Origin: Pseudoips prasinana | Lineage: Eukaryota > Arthropoda > Insecta > Lepidoptera > Nolidae | Assembly: GCA_951640165.1 (NCBI GenBank) | Contig: OX621257.1 | Span: 12,473,201-12,537,200, forward strand | Length of the DNA stretch: 64,000 nucleotides | Direction of reading: 5' to 3' | In this document: positions 11,301 to 19,631 of the stretch, piece by piece | How positions within the stretch are numbered: position 1 is the stretch's first letter | Layout: every line of letters begins with the position of its first letter | Program-made: the position numbers and the translations under genes | Notes under the pieces: generated by a model | Told to the model about the DNA's origin: nothing | Database searches by the model: none | The model's input: only the letters and a program-made list of their open reading frames with translations

Positions 11301-14300
11301 TCCCTAGTGCTGGCGTTGCCTTAACGCCGGTATTTTAACATGCATTTCTGTTAAAAGAATCCTCCTTGTAGATGGGATAGTGTGATCTGTGGAGGATACT
11401 GATACTGTTGTATCTTGCGAGTCACATATTTGCTCAACGGTACGGCGGCGGCCTTATAAGAAAAACCGCCCCCCGTCCGGATGCTCCTCGGACGCCCTCT
11501 AAACTAAGAAAAATCCGGGGAATACCAGACGGATGGCAATCCTAACCCCAGGGGACGGGCAAACTGGGCGATTTGAACACGAAAAAAAAGTGGAACGCAT
11601 TTAGAAACTTGTGTCCGTCTATTATATGTTTGTAAATTACCCCGCGACACAGGGATTAGATTCCCTAGTGCTGGCGTTGCCTTAACGCCGGTATTTTAAC
11701 ATGCATTTCTGTTACAAGAATCCTCCTTGTAGATGGGATAATGTGATATGTGGAGGCTATTGATACTGTTGTATCTTGCGAGTCACGTATTTACTCAACG
11801 GTGCGGCGGCCCTATAAGAAAAATCCGTCCGGATGTTCCCCGGACGCTCTCTAAACTAGGACAAATCCGGGGAATACCAGACGGATGGCAACCCCAACCC
11901 TAGGGGACGGGCAAACTTGGCGATTTGAACACGAAAAAAAAGTTGAACGCATTTAGAAACTTGTGTCCGTCTATTATATGTTTGTAAAGTACTCCGCGAC
12001 ATAGGGATTAGATTCCCTAGTGCTGGCTTTGCCTTAAACCCAGCACTAATACGATTGACGGTCACCGTAGCCTAGTTGGTAGTGCTCCTGCCTACTGTTA
12101 TGGGGTCCCTTTCAGTAGGTGTTTTAAAAAAAGGTTTTTAATAGACACTTGATTATTTATTAATATAAAGACAAAATACACTACATTAGAAAGGGACCCT
12201 TAGACAACCATACTTCGCGAGAGCTCTGAATAGACTGACTGCCCGGCGTTATGCTTCCAGTTCATACTCATTATTGCTGACAGAGCGTCTAGCAAGGCTG
12301 AGACCTTCGTCAGCAATAAAGCTTACATTGTACCGTTATAACACTACGAAGCTGGTGGTCCTGGGTTCGAATCCCGGTAAGTGCAAATATTTGTGTGATG
12401 AGCACGAATATTTATTTCTGAGTCATGGATGTTTTCTATGGATTTAAGTATTCATCTATCTATATAAGTATGTATATCGTCGTCTGGTACCCATAGTACA
12501 AGCTTTGTTTAGTTTGGGGCTAGGATGATCTGTGTGACATTGTTCCTAGATAATACTACACTACTACTACTACTAGGGGTACTTTACAAACTACTATTTA
12601 TAGAACAACTATTTATGGGTCATACAAATAGCTGTCCAGCACGGGAATCGAACCCGGGACACGAAGCAGCGAGGCGACTGACTTAGCCGCTGTGCCACAT
12701 GTGCAGTCATAAATATGTTTAGTAGTTATCTGGTTGCCATAGTACAGGCTCTGCCTAGTTTGGGATCAGATGGCAGTGTGTTAGTTGTCTTAATATATTT
12801 ATTAGGACAACTACCATGGATGGCGTGGTTGGTAAATACTTGCCTTTCACGCCGCAGGGTCGAGGGTTCGATTCCCATCCAGGACAGATGTTTGTGTTCA
12901 TGAACATCTTTGTTTGTCCTGAGTCTGATTGTAATTAGCTAAATAAGTACGTATGTATTAACAAAAGAAAAGTAGTATATGTAATGCAGTTATCTGATTT
13001 CCATAGTACAAACTCTGCTTAGTTTGGGATCTCTGATGTCTTAGAATATTATTTACATTCTACCAGTGCACTCGGTTTTGCTACCTTTGCCAACAGTATG
13101 CGACGAAAATATACTCTAATTAACACTAAACACATGTCTTTTTTTCAGAATACCCAGAGAGATGCGCCCCAAACGAAGACATAAGAAACCTTACCGTTGA
13201 CAATTTGGTTTCCGCCGCAGTAGACTATTGCCAAGGGGAACTCCCCCTAATCAGCTACGAACTGACACTAACAGACCCCAGTATAAAGTCCCTGGACCAC
13301 ATACCATTGTTACAACAGGCTTTCCTACACCCTATAGTTTTCATACAAGTATTATACCTCAAATTGCTATACTATTTTGGTACATTCTCTTTTAGATTAT
13401 CGAATGTAGATTTATCGTTACTATTAATAGCTTATTTATCTGCTAGTGCAGATAGTCTGTACCATCTAGTCCCCCTGGTTACTTACTATGTCAGTTTTGT
13501 GGCCATGGTTATTTGTACATTTAAAATGTTACACGCGAAAAGACAGTTTATAGACTTCAGAAAATGGTCCGGTCTATTTTTGAGATATAGTGATGGGAAT
13601 CTGCAACCGGATGAGTCTGAAAATCTATTTGTGCGGAACAATCTTGGTCCTTTCGTGCAGTTTTTTCTGTCTCTCTTCCTCAATCTATTTTTATATCCGT
13701 TTATAGCGACGCAATGGGTACCGTTCTCGGAGTTTTGCGTGTTGTCGTTGTTTTTGATGTTTCTGACACTATTTTCTTTTAGCACGAATTCGAATCCTTA
13801 CCCCGACGTGTTGGCTCTTATATCTTTTGGTATAAACGTTCTAGCGAAGTATCCATATGAGAAAGATACGGTTGTACATCAGGGGTGGAGATTTCTCGAT
13901 TTGCATATATCGAATTATCCGTCTTATATATTAGGGAATAGTATTGAGTTTTGTTTGAACGCGAGAGTGTTCTTTTCATTGATGATTCCTATTATTTTGT
14001 TGGTAATGGCGAAGAGGAGTGGTTGGCAAGGATTCTTTAAGTGCACGTTGCCGCATTGTGTGACTCTAAGTTGGTTGCAGATGTTTATAACTTGTTCCCA
14101 TGGTTGCACGACATATGGTTTGATACGTGGGACGTTGGCGTTAGTGTGTTCGTTTCTGTTCTTGCCTCTGATAGGCGTGGTAACTGTGACACTGCCTATA
14201 TTTGCCTTTCTGCAGTACATTACTATGTCCCGGGTGTTTTATACGGTGTCTGTGGTGATTGGGCTTGGGTTGAGTTTGGGCGTTACTTGCCTCTTGGCGA

Positions 14301-17300
14301 AGTCGGAGGCTACCAAGAAGTTTGTTACACCGTTCCAGGTTGGTATTAAAAATCCTTATGTTCTTTTATCATGAACAGTTACCATTTGGTTGATTATTAT
14401 GTAATAAAGTGTGGTAATTAAAAAGAAATATGGAAATGCGTGCAAATATCGATAGGATTTTATCTTAATAAGATAATCCTTGTGGTTGAACCAATTGGAG
14501 GCTATAGAAATCAAAATGATAAAACACCGATTGAAATCGACATCTTTCGTGACTGTGTGGTCTCTGAATGTTTTTTGGGGATTCGAATCGGATCGGACTG
14601 ATATTAAAACTATTTAGGACTGATTTCATGAAAAATACATTGTTATGGCATATCGCCCGAAGATGATTCTCGAGAGAGAATTTTGTCCAGCAGTGGACTT
14701 TTTACAGCTGTTATGATGATGAAGCCTAAGTCGGGGAGTCTTAGGCTTCATCAAATTTGATTCTGTAATTTATTGACGGTTTTGTTCCCAGCTCGCGGTC
14801 GGCCTAATTACCCTGGTATACTTCGGCAACCAGTTTGTAATCGACCTTCAAGACGACGGGCTCCCATCAGGGCTTATAGAGCTAATTGGCGAAGACAAAA
14901 CCAGCATAAAAAACTTACTCAAAAACGAGTTTATAACGGACTACGAGGATAATACATACCATGTAACCTGGGACGACTATTATAACCAATGTAACGCGCC
15001 ATCTTGGACGGATTATAATACAGGTATAATATTATCATAGAATACTTAGATCAATAGCGACTTTCACTGTTACACAATAAAGTTCAATTTTGCTGGCGGG
15101 GGCGCTGTATTCCTTTGCGATGCATTGAGAAGATAATGGCGGGCGGGAATTTATATTTTCTTAGCAATTATAAAACATTCAAAGTATTTTTTTTTATTTT
15201 GGCGTTACTTCTAAAAAAACTAATTCATAATAATAATAATATAATAATGTCCTGGGGCATTATTTACACACGGCCATCTGATTCCAAACTAAGCAGAACT
15301 AGTATTATGAAAACCAGGTAACTGATATAATACTACTTTTCTTTTGTAAATTAACCCACTTAACCCACGACCTCCGGCGAGAAAAGCTAGCATTTGCCAA
15401 CCACGCCAACAGGGCCCGTCAAATGCCGAATGACATCCAGTGCTGGACAAAGGCCTTCTCAAAAGATTTCCACAATAGTAGTTCCACATTTTGGAGGGAT
15501 ATGCCATAATCGCTACGATTGGCAGTCGGGTTGGCGATAGCAGTATGATGGTCTTAGTAGGCAGAAACTGCTGTCCGTTCTCTGGTAGATATTCCCTCGG
15601 GACGACTTATATAAAATAAATAATTTTATAATTTTTATTTCATCATTTTCATTACAAATACGGAAATTACATTTAATGTGGTACCTATACATTTTAATCA
15701 TTATTAATTTTATCCGTACTGGTATGAAAAATGGCCCTATCTCAGCTAGTACTGCATTTCTGATCTTCAACGCACCCAACGGGAAGCGATGGTTTGGCGA
15801 TGTTTTATGGGATTTTTTTATATTTAAAAACCGACGGAACACCCTACAAGACGGACCGATGATCTTGGGAGGGTTGCTAGAAGCTCCTAGATGCGACTAG
15901 CGAAGGACCGACAATTGTGTAGATATTTGGGAGAAGCCTTTGTCCCAAAGCTGTGGACGTCTTTCGGCTGATTTAACGATGAGGATAAACTCTCCAAATT
16001 TTCAGAATAAAGAAATAATTAAATCTGTCTTCAGCATTTTATAATATTTGTTAGATTTTACTATAAAAGAGTAAAACAGGTTTTGTGCGAACGACTCTTG
16101 GACACCAGATAAAACGCAGTATGTTGTCATAAGTAAAATTAATATTTTGCTTATAATGAGAGGTCAACAAAGAAACACTTAATTGCAAGACTAACTTAAT
16201 AACGACGATTATTCGAAGTAAGCACTCCATCTTTATCTTTTATAATAACTTCATTATTTTATTTACAGCGGCAACGCAGATCAAGTGTTCAATACTAGAT
16301 GGCACTAACGTCAACTGGGAAGGATACATCACCGATGTTCGGTTGAAATCTCTCAAAAACGAATGGAATGATTTCGCATCAATTCTACCCGCATTTCTGC
16401 AGGAATACTTCAGGTGCTATTACGGTGAAGAATACTCAACCGTATGCCAAAGAGATGAGAGTTTGTCGGTTAAAGAATGCGACTTTGTTAGGAGCGTCGC
16501 GAGACTGAGTGGGAAGAGTTGCCATTTGAATAATTTGAATGAGTAAGTTTTTTTTTTATTATTATTTAAGTATATGGTGAACCTATACTACCTACCTGCT
16601 GTGGATTTCTCTTGGTGGGAGCCCCGGGAAGGTGCGTATGCTGCTCCGGTGTCCCCTCTTTGCGTCATGTCCCAGATGGTCGGGACACGTACCCTGGGAG
16701 GGGTCTGGATTGTCCTCCCTATTTGCCGACTCCTGCCAGTCCGGCACAGCGACTGCTCCACAAACAGATCGCTGTCTTCCTGGAGCTGCTTTCACGTGAC
16801 GGCAGTAGAGGCTCTGGCTGCCGCCGCAGCTCCGAGGGGACGTTGGGATACCGGCTGATGCTGCCGCCCCGTCGCCTCCTCCGTCTACGAGCGGAATCAG
16901 CGCTTTCCCCCTCCCGCTCGGCAGCCTCCTTTTGGAGCATGACTGCATCACAAAAAGAGACCACGGTGTCCCAATTGGAAGAGTCACCCTCCAGCATCGC
17001 CCCTACGATTGCCGGCGGGTACAGAACCCCTCCGATCTCTGCGACCAAGACTCGACTAGTGAATGTATACTGGGTTAAGAAAATGTGAATCGGGAATTAT
17101 TGGACTGCACGTGTGGAGCAGTTTTTACAGGAGGTCGTCTTGCTACTGGCATTTTATAACAAAACTAGCATTGCCTGCGGACTTCGAAATGACATGACGA
17201 ATCCATAAGGGTTCCGTTTTTTGCTATTTGGCTACGGAACCCTAAAAACATAACGCGGGAATGTATTTTATTATTACAGCGACTACGGCTGAGATCTATG

Positions 17301-17781
17301 TGGCTCGTGTTCCTAATTATAACAGTTTCCAAGATATGCTTCAGAAATGCCAACAACTGTTCATCTTTTTTATAATTTATCAAAGTAAATTAAACACATT
17401 CTTATTTCCAGATACACATATGAAGTGAGACTAATGATGGAAGCAAGTGGAGGCCTGCTGAAGCGCCACGCCGAAATAGCCATAATATTCGACCACTACT
17501 TCAGCAACTTCACCCGTCTTCTCCGTGCAGACGACAAAATACGTTTCAAAGGAATCTTGTCAAACGATAATGCACCTTACAGTATAGGTACTAAGGACTT
17601 ATATATAAAAGGTTATGAAATAAATTGCCTCGAGTGTAAAGAAGCGAGGGGTAGTATACGTTCCAAAGCTCCTTCAGTATCGAAGTTTTCTGAACTATTT
17701 AAGACTATTGTTAACGATTGTGTGGTGTCTACAAAGTATATTTTAAATTTCCTGTTGAATCCTGTGGTTGTGTTCAAATAA
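8215..17781 (+). CDS. WFS1: Wolframin (WFS1 orthologue), seven exons, 5' end missing
   Basis: The spliced gene is join(8215-8334, 9499-9620, 10860-10970, 13149-14338, 14792-15023, 16269-16542, 17412-17781). Every junction has AG/GT borders and compatible phase, giving 805 residues and a TAA stop. The order matches wolframin: a SEL1-like helical segment, a region with about eight or nine hydrophobic membrane segments (mostly exon 4), then a long cysteine-bearing C-terminal domain. Landmarks shared with vertebrate wolframin are 'YYVSFVAMVICTFK', 'LLRYSDGNLQ', 'ATQIKCSILDG', 'FRCYYGEEY', 'CHL' and 'EINCLECKEA'. In animals wolframin is an ER membrane glycoprotein affecting calcium handling and the unfolded-protein response. 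Human WFS1 has 890 residues, so roughly the first 80-90 are missing here. No frameshift or internal stop is present, so the gene appears functional. Confidence 0.9.
9150..9470 (-). mobile_element. Non-autonomous Helitron, CCGCGG type
   Basis: The left edge CTAGCTGTGCCCCGCGGTTT is the inverted 3' terminus of a Helitron: CTAG end, 10-12 base spacer, then the CCGCGG/CCCGCG hairpin. The right edge TTATTATATGTATAGA is the inverted 5' TC terminus. Other copies: 34306-34614 and 36442-36761, with truncated ones at 32945, 33686 and 38466. It ends 28 bases before wolframin exon b. Confidence 0.75.
9499..9620 (+). CDS. WFS1: Wolframin exon b
   Basis: A 122-base exon encoding from 'SLSNGEQYITTAQLERRIRE' to 'SPAEDLP', joined phase-2 upstream and phase-1 downstream. 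Acceptor ATATATAG has a weak pyrimidine tract; donor is GTGAGG. It was found by phase and by its continuity between exons a and c; a direct a-c splice would read into a stop. Mobile-element sequence lies within 28 bases upstream and about 12 bases downstream. Confidence 0.75.
9633..9980 (+). mobile_element. Helitron fragment followed by RTE-clade LINE 3' fragment
   Basis: 9633-9730 is part of the common Helitron-type repeat with 'GCGAAAGTTTGTGAGTATG'-like sequence. From about 9776 to 9976 the plus strand encodes the C-terminal tail of an RTE-clade reverse transcriptase, with 'GRPPTRWTDDLVRVAGNSW' and the terminal 'VQQWTSFG' followed by a stop. Both are degraded. Confidence 0.6.
10080..10325. 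repeat. Inverted-repeat (foldback) element in wolframin intron
   Basis: Arms of about 95 bases face each other: 'CCGATCATCGTGATCGGC' with 'AAATAGATG' on the left, and 'CATCTATTTGAGTGCCGATC' on the right. The whole is bordered by a direct repeat GGTGGTAGCCCCCC at both ends. It resembles a foldback element or MITE of unknown family. Confidence 0.5.
10860..10970 (+). CDS. WFS1: Wolframin exon c
   Basis: A 111-base exon, two leading and one trailing base. Acceptor TTTGTAG, donor GTTGGT. It encodes an acidic, probably disordered linker running from 'EAPALHHGNALEP' to 'RTADTPAE'. It is supported by phase on both sides; the linker itself is not conserved enough to be diagnostic. Confidence 0.65.
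10985..12040. repeat. Three tandem copies of a ~360-base repeat in wolframin intron
   Basis: Units begin near 10985, 11343 and 11703 with 'TTTCTGTTAMAAGAATCCTC'. They share a core including 'GGCGGCCCTATA', 'CCGTCCGGATGCTCC' and 'GACACAGGGATTAGATTCCC'. They differ by scattered substitutions and small indels. No family was recognised; the form could be the tandem promoter array of a retroelement or a minisatellite-like expansion. Confidence 0.75.
12058..12545 (+). mobile_element. tRNA-derived SINE split by a solo LTR
   Basis: The head has an A box (TAGCCTAGTTGGTAG) and a B box (GGTTCGAATCC), and the tail reads 'GTACAAGCTTTG..TTAGTTTGGGGCTAGG'. An uninterrupted relative lies at 59931-60178. The left 39 bases are separated from the rest by the LTR at 12097-12343. 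The SINE head is not a functional tRNA. Confidence 0.75.
12097..12343. mobile_element. Solo LTR with 4-base target duplication
   Basis: A 247-base insertion starts TGTTATGGGG and ends TTATAACA, with TG..CA ends and a 6-base inverted terminus (TGTTAT/ATAACA). It is flanked by CTAC on both sides (12093-12096, 12344-12347). The related SINE at 59931 has a single CTAC at this point, showing the empty site. An AATAAA lies near the right end. No internal retroelement sequence remains. Confidence 0.75.
12620..13020. mobile_element. Two tRNA-derived SINE fragments
   Basis: 12635-12706 is a minus-strand SINE head (B box complement GAATCGAACCC). 12817-13020 is a plus-strand SINE of another family with 'GGCGTGGTTGGTAAATACTT', the B box GGTTCGATTCC and the tail 'TACAAACTCTGCTTAGTTTG'. 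Relatives of the second are at 36258-36425, 40623-40840 and, inverted, 15290-15420 and 55790-55955. Confidence 0.65.
13149..14338 (+). CDS. WFS1: Wolframin exon d (main membrane region)
   Basis: A 1190-base exon of 396 full codons, from 'YPERCAPNEDIRNL' to 'FVTPFQ'. Acceptor TTTTTTTCAG is strong; the donor is GTTGGT in phase 0. It carries about seven or eight hydrophobic segments, for example 'LSLLLIAYLSASA', 'VTYYVSFVAMVICTF', 'FFLSLFLNLFLYPFIA', 'FFSLMIPIILLVMA' and 'VVIGLGLSLGVTCLL', matching the multi-pass core of wolframin. 'ISNYPSYILGNSIEF' lies in a loop. No break is visible. Confidence 0.92.
14640..14752 (+). repeat. RTE LINE 3' fragment with short hairpin
   Basis: 14640-14712 matches the 3' tail shared by RTE fragments here ('TTTTGTCCAGCAGTGGAC'). 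At 14718-14752 a perfect 13-base inverted repeat (GATGAAGCCTAAG) encloses a 9-base loop. Confidence 0.5.
14792..15023 (+). CDS. WFS1: Wolframin exon e (last membrane segment and start of C-terminal domain)
   Basis: Acceptor TTCCCAG, donor GTATAA; 77 codons plus one base. It encodes a hydrophobic segment 'LAVGLITLVYFG', then a charged stretch, then 'VTWDDYYNQCNAPSW', equivalent to the 'LTWQQYGALCGPRAW' stretch of the vertebrate protein. Confidence 0.88.
15100..16000. other. Repeat-filled wolframin intron
   Basis: 15240-15420 is an inverted SINE of the 12817 type. 15430-15545 is a minus-strand RTE 3' end. 15776-15975 is a plus-strand RTE C-terminal remnant with the nucleotide equivalent of 'TDDL' and 'LWR.LGEAFVP'. 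None has an intact frame. Confidence 0.55.
16269..16542 (+). CDS. WFS1: Wolframin exon f
   Basis: Acceptor TTTACAG, donor GTAAGT. It encodes 90 codons from 'ATQIKCSILDGTNVNWEG' to 'HLNNLN'. The match to the vertebrate C-terminal domain is clear through 'FRCYYGEEYSTVC' and the C-H pair in 'KSCHL'. Phase 1 in, phase 2 out. Confidence 0.9.
16575..17060 (-). pseudogene. C-terminal fragment of R1-like LINE ORF2 in wolframin intron
   Basis: On the minus strand 16719-17048 encodes the tail of an R1-type LINE ORF2, with 'VSFCDAVMLQKEAAERE' followed by arginine-rich 'RRRRRRRGG'. The neighbouring 16575-16720 is GC-rich 3' untranslated sequence ('CCAGATGGTCGGGACACGTA' on the plus strand). A related copy in opposite orientation is at 39600-40020. 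Confidence 0.65.
17190..17252 (+). repeat. 3' tail fragment of CCGGCC repeat
   Basis: The tail 'AAGGGTTCCGTTTTTTG..GGCTACGGAACCCTAAAAA' of the repeat family that is complete at 28085-28675. It lies in the last wolframin intron. Confidence 0.6.
17412..17781 (+). CDS. WFS1: Wolframin exon g (C-terminus, stop)
   Basis: Acceptor TTATTTCCAG. It encodes 122 codons from 'YTYEVRLMMEASGG' to 'LLNPVVVFK' and TAA. 'LKRHAEIAIIFDHYF', 'IRFKGIL' and 'YEINCLECKE' correspond to the C-terminal domain of wolframins. The length and position of the stop fit the family. Confidence 0.92.
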
Positions 17782-17785
17782 TAAA
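17780..17785 (+). promoter_or_regulatory. Poly(A) signal overlapping wolframin stop codon
   Basis: AATAAA starts within the TAA stop codon (17779-17781), followed by T/GT-rich sequence from 17787. If used, the 3' untranslated region would be only about 15-30 bases. No other AATAAA was seen in the following 150 bases. Confidence 0.5.
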
Positions 17786-17992
17786 TGGTTTATTCATGTT
17801 ATAATTTTTTTTTTATTTCAATTAGCTGTACCTACCCTGCTTGCGTTGCAATATATGTAATTCATTGGAGTGGCGTCATCTGTCGAAGATTGGTCTTACC
17901 AAATCAGATGCACAACACTTTACTGAAGACCATCACATGATCAAGTGCATAGTTTACGATTGTTTAAAGGACATACAGACAAACATTCATTT

Positions 17993-19586
17993 TTAGGGTT
18001 CCGTACCCAAAGGGTAAAACGGGACCCTATTACTAAGACTCCGCTGTCTGTCTGTCACCAGGCTGTATCTCATGAACCGTGATAGTTAGACAGTTAAAAT
18101 TTTCACAAATGATTTATTTCTGTTGCCGCTATAACAACAAATACTAAGAAACAAAATAAAATAATTACATACATACATACACATACATAGACTCATGCCA
18201 ATCCTTAGACAACCTTCTATCAAAATTATCCTTTTGTTCATTTTTCTTTTCGTTCACCACATCCTTTACAATTCCTTTCATTTTCCTATAATCATTCCAG
18301 GCCCTTTCTATATCCTCATTCGTCGCCTTATGCATTCGTTCTAACCACGCTTTCTTCTTTTCACATATAACTTTTTGTACACTTTTATCCCACCAAATAT
18401 TCTTCATCTTTCTTCCTCTTCTTCTCTTTATTACACCACATACTTCACCAGCTACACTCACCACACCTTTGACTACCTTCCATAGCTCTTCTACTTCTCT
18501 TATGTCTTCAGATCCCTCAAACTTCTCAACCAACTTACTTTTGTACTCATCTGCCACTTCTTCCTCTTGCAGTTCCTCTACTTTTATTCTCTCTAGTACA
18601 CTTTTAGTCTCAGGGATTCGGTGGCGCCATCCTTTGAATAGACCACTTATTCGGCTCATTACCAGAAAGTGGTCTGTATGGATTGCGGTCCCACGATAGA
18701 CACAAGAGTCTATCGTGGGACCGCAATCCATACAGACCACTAGAACTCTCTTTCTCAGTCTTTCATCTACAATCACGAAGTCAATCATACTCTTTCTCAC
18801 ATTTTTCCTCTCTCGTGTAAACGTATGGATTCTTTTATGTTCAAACATAGTATTTGTAACACAAAGACCCCATTCCAAACATATCTCAAGCAGACTGTAC
18901 CCATTCTCATTCTCACTCTCGTCACCGAATTGACCTAGTACTCTTTCAAAACCATCACGTTTTACCCCAACCCAGCCATTAAAATCACCTAACATTATTA
19001 CTCTTTCATTATACTGACTTAACCGCAACACATCTCTCAGGGTCTCCCAGAATGCCTTTCTTTCCTCTTGTTCTCGCTGTATTACAACTGCACCCATATC
19101 TACAGGAGCGTACACTCCTACTAGGAAGATACGGGTCATACCAACTTTAATTCTCAACCACATTACTCTTGCATTCACGCATTCGAACTCAGTCACACAC
19201 TCAGACATACTTGTGGAAAGAATGAGACCCACACCTTGGCAAGCTCGGGTGGTGTTCGGTACTCCAGACCAATACGCCGTGTATAGTCCGTGTTTTGTAG
19301 TATCACACCCTTTCCGCTTTGTCTCATTCACACACAACACATCGATCCGCTTTTCACTCATCAGCTGACATACTTCGTCCATCTTACCTTCTATTCCTCC
19401 TCCAACATTCAACGTAGCAAAGCGGCACTCCGTTGACCACTTTTCACCTCTCTGGGAAACGGGACGTGACGGGTGGCGGACCACGTCACATATATATAAT
19501 TTTAGGGAAATATTAAATTTTTTGCTCGCTTTGTAGATAATGGTACGGAACCCTTCGTACGCGAGTCCGACTCGCACTTGGCCGGT
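17993..19586 (-). mobile_element. CCGGCC repeat interrupted by a LINE endonuclease fragment
   Basis: The outer parts (17993-18160 and 19490-19586) are the two halves of a CCGGCC repeat in minus orientation; its uninterrupted relative is at 34792-35068. Between them lies a LINE piece carrying an endonuclease frame, bordered at its 3' side by a (TACA)n-type microsatellite at 18168-18190. A microsatellite tail is typical of RTE-type LINE 3' ends. Confidence 0.6.
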
Positions 19587-19631
19587 TTTATGTATATAGA
19601 AGATGCTGTTTCTCAGATTGTTAATAGACAA
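18165..19631 (-). pseudogene. RTE-type LINE endonuclease ORF without reverse transcriptase
   Basis: A 488-residue open frame. From about residue 65 it is an endonuclease-exonuclease-phosphatase domain: 'FATLNVGGG' at the start, 'LCVNETK' (metal-binding glutamate), 'VGVYAPVD', 'VIMLGDFNGWVG' (catalytic DxN) and 'HTDHFLV' (SDH-like end). The first 60 residues are translated host repeat. After the endonuclease it keeps the linker to about 'DNFDRRLSKDW', then runs into microsatellite; no reverse transcriptase follows. It resembles 'craniofacial development protein 2-like' annotations of LINE fragments. A perfect 34-base inverted duplication at 18668-18741 has been absorbed without breaking the frame. 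Confidence 0.75.
18668..18741. repeat. Perfect 34-bp hairpin, 6-base loop
   Basis: Arms 18668-18701 and 18708-18741 are exact reverse complements, with loop ACAAGA. It lies within the endonuclease frame between 'VCMDCGP' and 'TAIHTDH'. Confidence 0.95.

Noticed and set aside
12635..12706. Possible tRNA gene on the minus strand
   Set aside because: It has A- and B-box-like words but is the head of a SINE; the arms do not pair as a tRNA should. The same applies to the heads at 12058, 36258, 40623 and 59931.
16592..17088. Several long overlapping ORFs on both strands
   Set aside because: These are shadows of the GC-rich R1-like LINE fragment; only the minus-strand frame with 'VMLQKEAAERE' makes sense.
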